NCBI GenBank assembly: GCA_020205615.1
Contig: JAINUW010000256.1
Coordinates: 46,787-110,786 of the forward strand
From: Panax quinquefolius
Lineage: Eukaryota; Streptophyta; Magnoliopsida; Apiales; Araliaceae
DNA: 64,000 bases
Reading direction: 5' to 3'
The first letter of the stretch is position 1, and each line of letters starts with the position of its first letter. The notes beneath the pieces were generated by a model. The model ran no database searches, had not been told where the DNA came from, and saw nothing but the letters and a program-made list of their open reading frames with translations. This document shows positions 10,504 to 24,080 of this stretch, one piece after another. Both the position numbers and the translations under genes were made by a program.

Positions 10504-12443
10504 TGTGGACGCCCCAAAATTATGTATCGTCACCCATCTTGGGTTGCCACTTACATGGTACATAAATTCAAATATAACTTACTTAATATAACTGCCGTGT
10601 GGTACAATACGACATAAACCGTGAGTTTGAATACAAATATTGTCTACTAGATATTATACAAACTCAAAAGGAGTCCTCATTACAACTATTATCACATTAT
10701 TTCACGAATAGTGAGGACTTTTGTCACATCATTTATATCAAGCCACGATTATACCGAATGATCCTCATCATAATCATAATAAGTTCATCTACGCACGTAA
10801 GCCAAAAGATAACATAATATAACGTGAGGATGATGATAATGACATAATAATTCAATAAAACAAGTTCAAGAATTATTTAATCCAGAATTATTAACGTCAA
10901 ATTGTCAACACGACATGTTTTGTAGAGAGTAAAATTCAAGAATAATCGGAAGAATATTTTCATGAAAAAGATATGGATGAAATGCAAATATCAAAGATAT
11001 TCTACTAATTTCATGGAGTATAAGTCAAAGTTTTAACCAACCTGGGTATAATAAAGAATGGAATAACAAAAGAAATCACCGTGCAATGCGGTCTTGGCGT
11101 AGATAAAAGTTATTCCAATAGAATAATAATAACGGAACCGTGTCGGTGAAATTCACAATCAAATGTGATGATCCAATGTAATAATAATAAATAATGGAAC
11201 CAGTCCGGTGTAAAACACACATGCGAGGATATTCCAAATGTAATAATAAATGCGAATAATAAACAATGGAACTGTGTCCGGTGTAAAACACACGTATATG
11301 ATATTCCAAATGTAATAATAAAGAATGGAATAATGAAGAAGATCACCAAGTATAGGGGATTAAGCGTATCTGAGTTATTCCAATGAAAAAATAAGAATGG
11401 AATAATATAAGGATTTCACCAAGTATAGGGTTTGTCACAGATACAAGGTTATGTATAGGGTATGCCACTTTTACAAAGTTATTCCAATGTAATAATAATG
11501 AATGGAATAATGAAGTTCTTCTTGAATGAAGAAAGAATAACAACACTTAAGTACAACAAATAATATCCCTTACCGTAATAGAAGTAGATAGAAGAAGCGA
11601 GAATACTCTTCTTTCTCTCTATAATTTTTCTCTCTATAGCTTCTCTCTATAATTTCTCTACAGAGTTTCAAATGAATTCGTAAGAAAATAATGAAGGAAT
11701 GAGCTTTATTTATAGGAAAATGGAATGCATAGTAATTAATCCATAAAGCGGTCCGTATTGATTTACTTTAATCGACGGTCCATATTTAAAGAAAATCTTT
11801 TAAATAAAATATAATATATTCTATTTATATAAAAACATTTTACTATGCAAATACTATGCAACACTATGCAAAAACACTATGCAACACTATTAATAATAAA
11901 ATATAATATATTCTATTTATGAATAACTTTAATAAAGTATTCATTTTATATAAAAAGATGTTTCGCATTTTATTACGTTAATAATCTGAATAAAACAAAA
12001 GCGTCATTATCATTATAATAATTCATATTATTAATAAATAATAATGGAATCAAACCTGAGTGACTTTCACATAAGCATCAATAATCAATACTGGTGTCTA
12101 CTCTTGCAACCACACGACATCGTATTTCTTTTACTACCGAAAGTAGTTCAACAAAGATCAACCGGTAAAACTTCCGCCGTTATTTCAATAAAATATTTTT
12201 GTCGTTTTCTCAATCAAATAATAATTCATTGCATAGGTCCACCAATGATTGAGTAGTTATGCATTTAATATTCCCTACTAAGTTCTAATATTCCCCACCA
12301 ATCGAATATAATATAACCACTGTGATACTTTGCAAAATTTATAAATACTACCCACAACTATAATATTATCTCAAATTCACACCATAATATTAAAAATTAT
12401 TTCGACAAAATTTAAATCTTTATTGATAAAATGGGGTCTCACA
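10504..12443 (-). repeat. E1 3' LTR (family A)
   Basis: Plus-strand ends are TGTGGACGCCCC and GGGGTCTCACA. A minus-strand TATAAATA box lies at 11707-11714. The region 11100-11330 downstream of that box is an array of about 57-bp units containing TAAAACACA and ATTCCAAATGTAATAATAA. ACTATGCAA repeats (11838-11890) lie upstream of the box. The ~500-bp deletion sits at GTGAGGACTTTTGTCAC (10703). Confidence 0.8.
11707..11714 (-). promoter_or_regulatory. TATA box of family A LTR
   Basis: Minus-strand TATAAATA. The same box is at 20364-20371 and 26930-26937 (E2), 37433-37440 and 43962-43969 (E3), and as the variant TATAAATG near 17224 (E1 5' LTR). It puts about 700 bp of each LTR in U3 and 1.2-1.7 kb in the transcribed part. 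Confidence 0.65.
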
Positions 12444-12456
12444 ATCTCCCTCCTTA
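12444..12456 (-). other. Polypurine tract of E1
   Basis: On the minus strand AAGGAGGGAGATT leads directly into the LTR start TGTGAGACCCC. Such a tract primes plus-strand synthesis and fixes the 3' LTR boundary. Equivalent sites are at 21100-21113 (E2) and 38178-38190 (E3). Confidence 0.8.
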
Positions 12457-13029
12457 TGGAATTTCACTCGAAATTAGGGTGCGTACTGGTATGATAAAGA
12501 GGTGAGGATACCTTGAATACCTTTATCGTTGAAAATATTAAATTCATCTTTGCAATCCTACCAAAGATATTCATTAACAATTCATCTTTGCACTACAAAG
12601 CAAAGATATACAATCAGAAACCAATAATCTTTGAGACGCAGCAATTAACTTATTAAATATACGACCACGAATTATACTTGGACGAGGATATTCAGGCCGA
12701 TCTAATTGGCCGTGATTATCTTGAATAATAGGTCATTGGTCCTTAATCATACCAAGTCTATCGATTTTCGACCAAGATGACAATAGACATCAATGAATTA
12801 ATATTTCATTCTTTGAGGTTTCCATTATTACTACGGCGAATTACTATCTATGATGTATACCGTAAAATCCATCGGTCATAATCATATCAAGTCTATCAAT
12901 GCACTACGCACTAAAGACGACTTTTACCACATCCATGAATTAATATTTCATTCACGAGATTCATCACCAATAATTAATCCATATCATCGAATCATCCCCG
13001 CACTCACGCACTCAAGGATATTCATTAAG

Positions 13030-13430
13030 ATCACGACCACTTAATTATCCATGTATGCACTACTACCAAAGATAATCGTGTATTCATTAGTATCAACGAC
13101 CATAAATTATCCACTACTACCAAAGATAATCGTGTATTCATTAGTATCACACGACCACGAATTATCATTGAACTACGTGCAAAGATAATCGTGTATTCAT
13201 TAGTATTACACGACCACGATTATCCATGCACTACGTACAAAGATAATCGTGTATTCATTAAGATCAATGCACCAATGCGAATTATCCACGACCACGTACA
13301 AAGATAATCGTGTATTCATTAGTATCACGACCACAATTATCCACGCACTACGTGCCAAAGATAATCGTGTATTCATTAGTATCACGACCACAATTATCCA
13401 TGCACTACTACGTACAAAGATACAATCTGA
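13030..13430. repeat. Tandem array of ~58-bp units inside E1
   Basis: About six or seven units run between CACGACCAC, ATTATCCATGCACTAC and CAAAGATAATCGTGTATTC. Starts of GTGTATTCATTA fall near 13080, 13134, 13192, 13251, 13311 and 13369. Open frames through it are repeat artefacts. The unit also occurs in E2 and E3. Confidence 0.85.
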
Positions 13431-13559
13431 TACGGTCATGATTATAATAAAACAATCCTCGGTCATAATCATACCAAGTCCATCTATACATCGCGGCGTG
13501 AGCCATGGATGACTTTCAACATAATATAAGCAATATGAGGATCATGTCGATGATATAAA

Positions 13560-14900
13560 GAATCAATCAAATGAGATAAAGGATAAATATTAAACATTTA
13601 TAATATAATTTATCCAGATTCAAGAATATCCCCATGTTATCAATCACTAAATAATCTCATAATCTAATATCATTAATATTATAACAATATTTTAATCACT
13701 TCTTAAATTTATAAACAATTTATCTCAATTGTTTACGCTTTTACCATATAATGCATTTAATCATTCAAAAATGCCATACTCATAAGATATCATCACCAAT
13801 TATCAAATCCCTCATCAAAAAATATGCATATACTCTATATAGGATTCTCTAGCCATAAAATCCTATTTTCAACTTTTTACTTCACATAACATATTTAACT
13901 CATATGTTCGTAATTAAACTATTTTCATGAAAAATACCAAATCAGTCCCAAAAATATTTTTTTCTCCGGGATTTAGCATAATATAGTCCCATAATGAAAA
14001 TATATTTTTTCGGAATTTTTAAAATTCATTTACTATTTTCAAAAATCAATTTCTAATTAATTCCTTAAGAAATTAGCTACCTCAAGTTTAACTCCAAAAT
14101 TCCCAAATCTTAGCAGGACCTTACACATGTTAACATGAGCTTCTAGTTTAAATTTCATGGTCACCTGAGTTATAGAACTCGGGTTATAGTGTTTTTCAAA
14201 TCGGAAAACCTAAATATTGAAATAGTCATAACTTGCTCATTTTAAGTCGAATGAGCTCATTTTTGGACAGGAGGTACTTTATACCATATACCTTCATGTC
14301 CCAAAAGGCCAGAATTTTTCTCATAATTTAAGTGGCCGAAACAGCCCTCTAAAATCATGGCAAGTTTTTTTTTTTTTGCAGCTTTGCACTCCTTTGCTAA
14401 AATCAGTCCACACAAAAATCTACAACACCTTTTCCAGTAATTCCACTTGGATTAGTTAGGTAACTCATAGATCTAACTCTAGGACTTGACCACACTCAAA
14501 AATTCAAAATATAATAAGAGATTTGGTCAATTGAATTTCATGTTACGCTTTTTCACCAAAATCGATTTTCAACTCTTTGTGATTTCTAAGAAACCGTCAT
14601 GTTTTCACATACTAACCAACATAACTCATCATAACACTTACTAATACCACGAATACCCATGATTTTCATTAGTCCAATGCTTTTATTATGACTTTCATCA
14701 TAAACCAATAAAACTATTCATTTTAGTCAAGAAATATTTGAGGGTTTAAGAAATGGGTTTTGTCTTTGGGGGTCAATACAAAATTCGATTTCACGCCTAG
14801 GTTAGGCTAGGAAATCTTCAAGAATACGTCAAGAAATTTATTAACGATAGAAATATCATTCAAAACTATTACTCTCATCCAAGACTTGGATAATCGTCAC
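13560..14900. repeat. Conserved non-coding block of family A, E1 copy
   Basis: It is nearly identical to 22190-23500 (E2) and 39440-40760 (E3). It contains CATAACTTGCTCATTTTAAG, GAGCTCATTTTTGGACAGG and GGTCCTGCTAAGATTTGGG (reverse complement). There is no open frame of substance in any of the three, and the function is unknown. Confidence 0.75.
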
Positions 14901-15431
14901 ATTAATACCAATTGTGACTACATCCATTAACCCGGATAACACCTCACAATGATACCTATCCACTTGCCATCTTCATCCACCACGTCGCCTACTGAAAGTC
15001 CTGCGGCGGTGCATCCACACAAGGAAGTCAACAACGAAAGGATCGGGGCTTTTACTTATGGCTTGATATGACAATGATCGACTTTAGTGGTTTGGTTACT
15101 TGAATTCGCATAACAAAGTTGGTTATGAATATAAAGCTAACAACCTTACTTAAAAGCATGATGAGTAGTTAACCAATCGATTCCTAAAATCACATCAAAG
15201 GCAAGTGTTTTCAAAAGATAAGATCGACAGTAACGTGAAAGTGTTTATTTGAATCAAACAAGATTTAAAAAAAATAGTAGCGAACGAAGGCTCCTACTAA
15301 CGTAAGTTTCAACTAATAAGTCAAAGTCTAACTTCTCCTGAGTCAAATTTAAACGTTGAAAGCAAGCGAGAGAGATAAAATAATGGGTAGAACCTAAGTA
15401 TCTTATAAGGTATAGACTTCGTAATTTATAA

Positions 15432-15820
15432 TTAACTAACTTGCGCTAACTTCGTCGGCTTACTCGCTTTTGAGAAGTCGTGAAAAAATGCACTTCCTAA
15501 AACCAACGACTTTGTTTTGTCCATATCCACCTTTGGTGCCACCGTCCCAACCAGACTTGACTTTGGTTTGGTGCACAACAAAATTGAGCTAAATGACCCT
15601 CTCTTCTTGTAATTTCCACTTCTATTATCTTTGCCATGATTACCAATCGAAGTGGTTACCATTCTTAGCATGATAATTTCCCCCGTGATGGTTATCATTG
15701 TTTCGATAAAAATTGCCACCAAAGATGATTATTATCGTGTTGTTGGTCATTACCTTTTGTTCGAAAGTGAATCAACACTCATGTGCTTCATTGCTTATCT
15801 CAAAGATTTTTAGATGTCAT
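15432..15820 (-). pseudogene. Gag tail of E1
   Basis: The minus strand contains a run of Asn, His, Gly, Lys and Arg-rich sequence (NHGKDNRSGNYKKRG) that fits the basic tail of a Ty3/gypsy Gag ahead of its zinc knuckle. Farther on, KPTKLAQVS aligns in position with the end of B2 Gag before the protease. An ATG at 15820 corresponds to the Gag start of the B elements, but the capsid domain is missing. The frame is broken. It differs from the equivalent region in E2 and E3, so family A is a mosaic. Confidence 0.45.
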
Positions 15821-15984
15821 TCTCAAACACTGGCCACAAAACAAGGGTTAATTAACATATCACATATTATCCCTATACTCGAGCCGACCAATTAAATACC
15901 AAATAAATTTAGGTAGGTTATACTAGCAAGGAATTCCCCATCTCTCCTCCTAGTTCTTATCTCACACCTCACCAGGATCATATC

Positions 15985-16002
15985 CCTAAGCTCGATACTA
16001 AC
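15985..16002 (-). other. Primer-binding site of E1
   Basis: On the minus strand this reads GTTAGTATCGAGCTTAGG, two or three bases after the LTR end GGGGCGTCAC. It resembles the usual TGGTATCAGAGC complement of initiator-Met tRNA with one base missing. The B elements have TTGGTATCGAGCTTAGG in the same place. Confidence 0.6.
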
Positions 16003-16003
16003 C

Positions 16004-17928
16004 GTGACGCCCCAAAAATTATGTATACGCCACTCATCTTGGGTCGCCACTTACATGGTACATAAATTCAAATACAACTTATTAATATAAGCTGTAGGTA
16101 ATACAATCTGACATAAACCGTGAGTTTGAATACAAATATTGTCTACTAGATATTATACAAACTCAAAAGGAGTCCTCATTACAACTATTATCACACTATT
16201 TCACAGAATAGTGAGGACTTTTGTCACATCATTTATATCAAGCCACGATTATACCGAATGATCCCTGGTCATAATCATAATAAGTTCATCTATGCACGTA
16301 AGCCAAAGATAACATAATATAACGTGAGGATGATGACAATGACATAATAATTCAATAAAACAAGTTCAAGAATTATTTAATCCAGAATTATTAACGCCCA
16401 AATTGTCAATACGATCATTGCTTTTGTAGAGTAAAATTCAAGAATAATCGGAAGAATATTTCCATGAAAAAGATATGGATGAAACGCAAATATCAAAGAT
16501 ATTCTACTAATTTCATGGAGTATGAAGTCAAAGTTTTAACCAATTTGGGTATAATAAAGAATGGAATAACAAAAGAAATCACCGTAAATGCGGTACTTGT
16601 GCAAGCATGAGTTATTCCAATAGAATAATAATAACTAACCGGTCGGTGAAATTCACACCAATGGATGATCCAACAGTAATAATAAATTTGAATAATAATA
16701 AACAATGGAACCGTGTCCAGTAAAACACATGTAGCGAGGATATTCCAAATGTAATAATAAATGCGAATAATAAACAATGGAACCAAAGTCCTGTAAAACA
16801 CACGCATGTGATATTCAATGTAATAATAAAGAATGGAATAATGTAATAAGATCACCAAGTATAGGGGATTCACAGCGTATACAAAGTTATTCCAATGTAA
16901 AAAATAAGAATGGAATAATATAAGGATTTCACCAAGTATAGGTATGCCGTATACAAAGTTATGTATAGGGTATGCCACTTTTACAAAGTTATTCCAAGCA
17001 GAATAATAATGAATGGAATAATGAAGTTCTCTTTATGAATAAGAAAGAATAACACCCACTTACAGTACAACAAATAATATCCCTTACCGTAAAAAGACAT
17101 CGGATAGTGAAGTACCGAATACTCTTCTTCTTTTCTCTCTATAGATTTTCTTTCATAGTTCTCTCTATATTTTCTCTACAGAGTTTCGTGAATTCGTAAG
17201 AAAATAATGAAGGAATGAGCTTCATTTATAGGAAAATAGAATGCATAGTAATTAATCCATGAACTATCAGATTGATTTATTTTAATCGATGGTCCATATT
17301 TAAAGCAAAATCTTTTAAATAAAATATCATATATTCTATTTATATAAAAACATTTTACTACGCAAATACTATGCAACACTACGCAAAAACACTACGCAAC
17401 ACTATGCATAATAAAATATAATATATTCTATTTATGTAATAACTTTAATAAAGTATTCATTTATATATAAAAGATGTTTACGCTTTTATTACGTTAATAA
17501 TACGAATAAAACAAAACATCATTATCGCTATAATAATTCATATTATTAATCGATAATAATGGAATCAAACTTAGTGACTTCTCACATAAAGATCAATAAT
17601 CAATACTTGTGTACTACTTGTCAACCACACGACATTCATGTCTTTTACTCTGAGTAGTTCAACAAAAGATCAACGGTAAAACTTCCGCCGTTATTTCAAT
17701 AAAATATTTTTGTCGTTTTCTCAATCCGACAATAATTGAGTAGTCAGACAAATATTCCTCGTTAAGTAGAATATTCTCCACCAATCGAATATAATATAAC
17801 CACTTGCATACTTTTGCAAAATTTATAAATACTACCCACAACTATAATATTATCTCAAATTCACACCATAATATTAAAAATTATTTCGACAAAATTTAAA
17901 TCTTTATTGATAAAATCGGGGTCTCACA
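16004..17928 (-). repeat. E1 5' LTR (family A)
   Basis: It matches the LTR at 10504-12443, including the same ~500-bp deletion (near 16217). The ~57-bp array is at 16600-16830. The plus-strand end is GGGGTCTCACA at 17918-17928. Confidence 0.8.
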
Positions 17929-17951
17929 ATTATTTATAAACAACTTATACT

Positions 17952-18648
17952 TGTAAGACCCCAAATTATTAATAAATGAAATTTATTTTCCTCTATTTAT
18001 TATTTTGAAATAGTAAGGGTTGATTTGATTAATGTGGATAGTTATGGGTAAAATACGTAAATATTTTGAATAAGCAAGTGGTTATAAAATATTCATTATT
18101 ATTAGGAGAATATTCGTTGGTCGTCGGAATATTAAATGATCTTGTCGGAGAATATTCGCATTGACTGCCTTGATCTTTTGTGGGCCCCATATAACGAAAG
18201 CGATTGGATGAAGAAAACGACAAATATAAGTTGTTTATAAATAACTGGCAGTAGTTATACTGCAATTAATAATCGTTGAAATACTCGATGGTTAAAACAC
18301 AAGAAGACACGCTGCGATCGCACCAATTATCGATTCTTACGTAAAAGGCACTACTCAATAATGTTACAAAGAATTACTATTCAAGATTTTATTTTATTGA
18401 TTCAATAATTGTCTGCATTGATATTTTATATTCTTTGTTGTTTCAATAATTGTCATTACACAAGATTTTCATTATCGGGAAGCAATAATTCATATTATCC
18501 GAATAATATTATTAGATAACATTATGGCAATGTCTAGAAAGTTCATGCCTAAGGAAAGGTTTGGTCACCTAATCAAGGCTACCAAGTAGAGAGAAATTCT
18601 TATGGAAAGCCTCTTTCTGAAAGGAGCGGAACGGTTGTCGATTAAGAT
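17952..18648 (+). repeat. B1 5' LTR, first part
   Basis: It begins TGTAAGACCCCAAATTATT and matches 32846-33530. It is interrupted by E2 at 18649 and resumes at 27676 with GTGATTCTCGTAATATT. Confidence 0.8.
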
Positions 18649-21099
18649 TGTAGCGACGCCCCAAAATTTAGGTATACGCCACCCATCTCGAAAGTCGCCA
18701 CTTACATGGTACATAAATTCAAATACAACTTACTAATATAAGCGCCGTATGCAATACGATATAAACTATGAGTTTGAATACAAATATTGTCTACTAGATA
18801 TTATACAAACTCAAAAGGAGTCCTCATTATAACTATTATCACACTATTTCACGTATATAGTGAGGACTATTAATGCTATCCTCCTCGGACCATTACTTCG
18901 CTCCCCGACTGTCCCAGCCTATGTTCTCATTTCCTCAAGAGAAATGAAAGAAAGGGTGAGCTCAACTAGCCCAAGAAGAAATATTATGACTAAGATAATG
19001 CGTAATAAATTATCATTAGCCTTCAACAAAGTTGTTAAACCGATAAAATACAATAGATAAACCAGTTTAATCTGCAATGAATAAGCAATCCATTAAAAGA
19101 GTCAAGTAGAGAATAAAGTCTACTATCTTTTAGGTTTTAAAAGGTTTTCATCAATTTTTATCACGAGACTCACTTTAATAAATAAACCACCACATCTAAT
19201 CATCCCCGCATACTACTGGCCAAGGATTTTCATCAAATTATCAATGGTCACGACTATACCGAATCACCCCCGGTCATAATCATACCAAAATTATCCATCA
19301 TCGCATTACAAAGCCATCGAGGACTTTTTGTCACATCATTTATATCAAGTCATGATTATACCGAATGATCCCTCGGTCATAATCATACTAAGTTCATCTA
19401 CGCACGTAAGCCAAAAGATAACATAATATAACATGAGGATGATGTCAATGACATAATAATTCAATAAAACAAGTTCAAGAATTATTTAATCCATGAATTA
19501 TTAACGCCCAAATTGTCAACATGACACTTTATTTTGCAGAAAGTAAAATTCAAGAATGATCAAGAATATTTTCATGAAAAGATATCGATGAAACGCAAAT
19601 ATCAAGGATATTCTACTAATTTCATGGAGTATGAAGTCAAAGTTTTAACCAACTGGGTATAATAAAGAATGGAATAACAAAAGAAATCACCACGCACGGT
19701 GTATTTCGACATGACAAAGTTATTCCAACATAATAATAATAACGGAACTGTGTCGTGAAATTCACAAATGGGATGTTCCAACATAATAATAAAGATGGAA
19801 TGCATCCAATGTAAAACACACAGATAGGATATTCAAAGTAATGATAAACGGAACCAGTCCCGGGTGTAAAACACATGCATAGGATGTTCCAATGAATGAT
19901 AAAGATTTTAACCAGTCCGTGTAAAACACATGCATGTGATGTTCCAAATGTAATAATAAAATCTAACCGAATGTAAAACACATGCATGTGATGTCCCAAT
20001 GTAATAATAGAAGAATGTCACCAAGTATAGGTAAACCACAGATACAAAGTTATTCCAATGTAATAATAAGCAATGGAATAACATAAGGATTTCACCAAGT
20101 ATATAGGTACGCCATGATACAAAAGTTATGTATAGGGTATGCCACTTTTACAAAGTTATTCCAATGTAATAATAGTGAATGGAATAATGTAAGTTCTCTT
20201 CAAGAAGAAAGAATAACACCCTTACCAGTAAAAAGAACCTAATATAGAAGTGGTGAAATAGCGAATACTCTTCTTCTTTCTATAATTTTCTCTATAGCTT
20301 CTCTCTATAATTTCTCTCAGAGTTTCAATGAATTCGTAAGAAAATAATGAAGGAATGAGCTTTTATTTATAGGAAAATGGAATGCATAGTAATTAATCCA
20401 TGAACTATCTGAGATTGATTTACTTTAATCGATTTCATTCCATATTTAAAGAAAAATCTTTTAAATAAAATATAATATATTCTATTTATATAAAAACATT
20501 TTACTATGCAAAACACTATGCAATACTATGCAAAACACTACGCAAAACACTATGCAATACTAAAATATAAAATATATTATATTTATTTATAATAACTTTA
20601 ATAAAGTATTCTATTTTATATAAAAGATGTTTCGCTTTTATTACGCTAATAATATTTAATAAAATAAAACGTCATTATCGCTATAATAATTCATATTATT
20701 AATCGACAATAATGGAATCAAACCGAGTGACTTCTCACATAAAGATCAATAATCAATACCGGTGCTACTATGCAACCACACGACATCGCATTTTTACTAT
20801 CGAGTAGTTCAACAAGAACCACAGTAAAACTTCCGCCGTTATTTCAATAAAATATTTTGTCGCTTTCTCAATCCGACAATAATAATTCACGCTAGGGTCC
20901 ACCAATGATTGAGTAGTTGTATTTAATATTCCTCGCTAAACCTAATATTCCCCACCAATCGAATATAATATAACCACTGCATACTTTGCAAAATTTATAA
21001 ATACTACCCACAACTATAATATTATCTCAAATTCACACCATAATATTAAAAAATTATTTCACCAAATTTAAATCTTTATTAATAAAACTGGGTCTCACA
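18649..21099 (-). repeat. E2 3' LTR (family A, full length)
   Basis: 2.45 kb. It keeps the ~500-bp segment (18868-19330) missing from the E1 LTRs, including two copies of the TAATCATACC hairpin. The ~57-bp array is at 19735-20010 and the TATA box at 20364-20371 (minus strand). Confidence 0.8.
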
Positions 21100-21289
21100 A
21101 TCTCCCTCCTTATGGAATTTCGCCCAAATTAGGGTACGACTTCAGTATGATAAAGAGATGAGGATACCTTTGAATACCTTTATCGTTTAAAATATTAAAT
21201 TCATCTTTGAAATCCGCCAAAGTTATTCATTAACAATTCATCTTTTGCACTACAAAGCCAAAGATATACAAATCAGTAGAAACCAATAA

Positions 21290-22160
21290 TGCTAAGACGC
21301 AGCCTTAATAAGATCACGACCACGTAATTATCCACGCACCATCGCCAAAGATATTCGTGTTTTCAATTACTGGCTATGATTATATCAATAATCCTCGGTC
21401 ATAATCATACCAAGTCCATCTATGCACGTAAGCCAAAGATGACTTTGAACGCATCCATGAATTAATATTTCATCACGAGACTCAAATTTCAATAATTAAT
21501 CCACATCATCGAATCATCCCCGCACTACGTGCCAAGGATATTCATTAAGTATCACGCACTACAAATTATCCATGACTACTACCAAGATAATTGTGTTTTC
21601 AATTACTAATTATGATTATCTTAATCCTCGGTCATAATCATACCAAGTCCATCTATGCACGTAGTTCACGTAGATGACTTTGAACACATCCATGAATTAA
21701 TATTTCATCATCACGAGACTCAAACAATAATTAATCCACATCATCGAATCATCCCCGCACTACGTGCCAAGGATATTCATTAAGATATCACGCACCACAA
21801 ATTATCCATGACTACTACCAAAGATAATTGTGGTTTTCAATCATTAAGTTATGATTACGCCTAACAAATCGATCCAGGTCATAATCATACCAAGTCCATC
21901 TACGCATCGTAAGCCACGTATGACTTTGAACACATCCATGAATTAATATTTCATCACGAGACTCATTCAATAATTAATCCACATCATCGAATCATCCCCG
22001 CACTTACAAAGCCAAGGATATTCATTAAGATCACGACCACAAATTATCCATGCACTACTACCAAAGATAATGTGTATTCATTTACTATTATGATTATACC
22101 TAATAATCCCGTGGTCATAATCATACCAAGTCCATCTACGCACTACAGCCACCAAATGAC
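21290..22160. repeat. Higher-order tandem array in E2 (period about 240 bp)
   Basis: The landmark GAATCATCCCCGCACTAC recurs at about 21511, 21746 and 21989. Each period holds the CACGACCAC-AAATTATCC segment, an AAGATAATTGTG segment, a hairpin formed by TATGATTAT and GGTCATAATCATACC, and CATCCATGAATTAATATTTC. The array is homologous to the 58-bp array of E1 and to 38400-39420 in E3. Confidence 0.8.
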
Positions 22161-24080
22161 TTTCAAATATAATATAAACATGAGGATAATGATATAAAGA
22201 ATCAATCAAATGAGATAAAGGATAAATATTAAACATTTATAATATAATTTATCCAGATTCAAGAATATCCCCATGTTATCAATCATTTAATAATCTCATA
22301 ATCTAATAACATTAATATTATAATAATATTTTAATCACTTCTTAAATTTATAAACAATTTATCTTAATTGTTTACACTTTACCATATAATGCATTTAATC
22401 ATTCAAAATGTCATACTCATAAGATATCATCACCAATTATCAAATCCTCATCAAAAATATGCATATACTCTATATAGGATTCTCTAGCCATAAAATCCTA
22501 TTTTCAACTTTGTTACTTCACATAACATATTTAACTCATATGTTCAGAATTAAACTATTTTCATGAAAAATACCAAATCAGCCTTAAAAATATTTCTTTT
22601 CGGGATTTAGCATAATATAGTCCCATAATGAAAATATATTTTCTCGGAATTTTTAAAATTTATTTACTATTTTTAAAAATCAATTTCCACTTAATTCCTT
22701 AAGAAATTAGCTACCTCAAGTTTAACTCCAAAATTCCCAAATCTTGGCAGGACCTTACACATGTTAACGTGAGCTTCCAGTTTAAATTTCATGGTCATCT
22801 GAGTTATAGAACTCCAAGTTATAGCGTTTTTCATTTCGGAAAAACCTAAATATTGAAATAGTCATAACTTGCTCATTTTAAGTCGAATGAGCTCATTTTT
22901 GGACAGGAGGTACTTTATACCATATACTTTCATGTCCCAAAAGGCCAGAATTTTTCTCATAATTTAAGTGGCCGAAACAGCCTCTCTAAAATCATGGCGT
23001 AGCTTTTTTCTTGCTTTTTGCAGCTTTGCACTCCTTTGCTAAAATCAGTCCACACAAAAATCTACAACACCTTTTCCAGTAATTCCACTTGGATTAGTTA
23101 GGTAACTCATAGATCTAACTCTAGGACTTGACCACATTCAAAAATTCAAAATATAATAGGAGATATGGTCAATCAATTTCATGTTACGCTTTTCACCAAA
23201 ATCGATTTTCAACTCTTTGTGATTTCTAAGAAACTTTCATGTTTTCACATACTAACCAACATAACTCATCATAAAACTTACTAATACTTCATATACCCAT
23301 GATTTTCATTATTCCAATGCTTTTATTATGACTTTCATCATAAACCACGTAAAATGCTGCTTATTTAGTCAAGAAATATTCGAGGGTTTAAGAAATGGGT
23401 TTTCAGTACTTGGGTCAATACAAAATTCGATTTCACGCCTAGGGTAGGCTAGGAAATCTTCAAGAATACGTCAAGAAATTTATTAATGATAGAAATATCA
23501 TTCAAAACTGCTACATTTTATTCAAGACTTGGATAAGACGTCACATCGATACCAACCGTGACTTCTATCCCTTAACCTAGATAAGACCTCACAATGATAC
23601 CTATAAACTTGCCATCTTCATTCACGATGTCGCTACGTAAAGTCCGCTTTTGCAGCATTCCACACAAGGAAGTCAACAACGAAAGGTTCGGAGCTCTTTT
23701 CTTATGGCTTGATATAACAAATGATTAACTTTAGGGTTTGGTTACTTTGAATTCAGATAACAAAGTTGGTTATGAATATAAAAGCTAACAACCTTACGAA
23801 AAGAATGATGATTAGTTAACCAATCGATTCCTAAAAATCACATCAAAGGCAAGTATTTTCAAAAAGATAAGATCGACAGTAACGTGAAAATGTTTATTTG
23901 AATCAACAAGATTTAAAAATAAGTGAGGTAACGAAGGCTCCTACTAACGAAGTTTCAACCAATAAGTCAAAGTCTAACTTCCTGAGTCAAATTTAAACGC
24001 TGAACACAACTAGTGAAATAAAAGAGTGGGTAGAACTCAGATTGCATAAAGTATAGACTTCAGATTAATTTATAATTAAC

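Larger units (their letters stand above)
10504..17928 (-). mobile_element. Non-autonomous gypsy-like element E1 (family A)
   Basis: The layout on the minus strand is 5' LTR 17928-16004, primer-binding site, internal region 16003-12444, polypurine tract, 3' LTR 12443-10504. The two LTRs share one large internal deletion of about 500 bp not found in E2 or E3, which confirms that they are a pair. Flanking bases are GTTAT (10499-10503) and ATTAT (17929-17933), a 4/5 match to a 5-bp target duplication. The intact B LTR at 57823-57840 shows the unoccupied site. The internal region keeps a gag tail and a trace of protease-side sequence near the 5' end, but no reverse transcriptase or integrase. The rest is a conserved non-coding block (13560-14900) and a tandem array. 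Confidence 0.75.

Noticed and set aside
11076..11349. Overlapping Tyr/His/Ile-rich open frames repeated in all family A LTRs (also 16493-16978, 19602-19999, 26185-26559, 36824-37150 and 43288-43617)
   Set aside because: They are translations of the 57-bp LTR repeat on the minus strand, with different frames in different copies and no conserved start or end.
13030..13430. CRISPR-like regular array
   Set aside because: Units are directly tandem without unique spacers, lie inside an LTR element and occur in plant nuclear DNA.
13206..13512. Open frames with internal amino-acid repeats on both strands
   Set aside because: They follow the 58-bp tandem units of E1 (also at 38617-38880 in E3). The repeat makes the frame, not selection.
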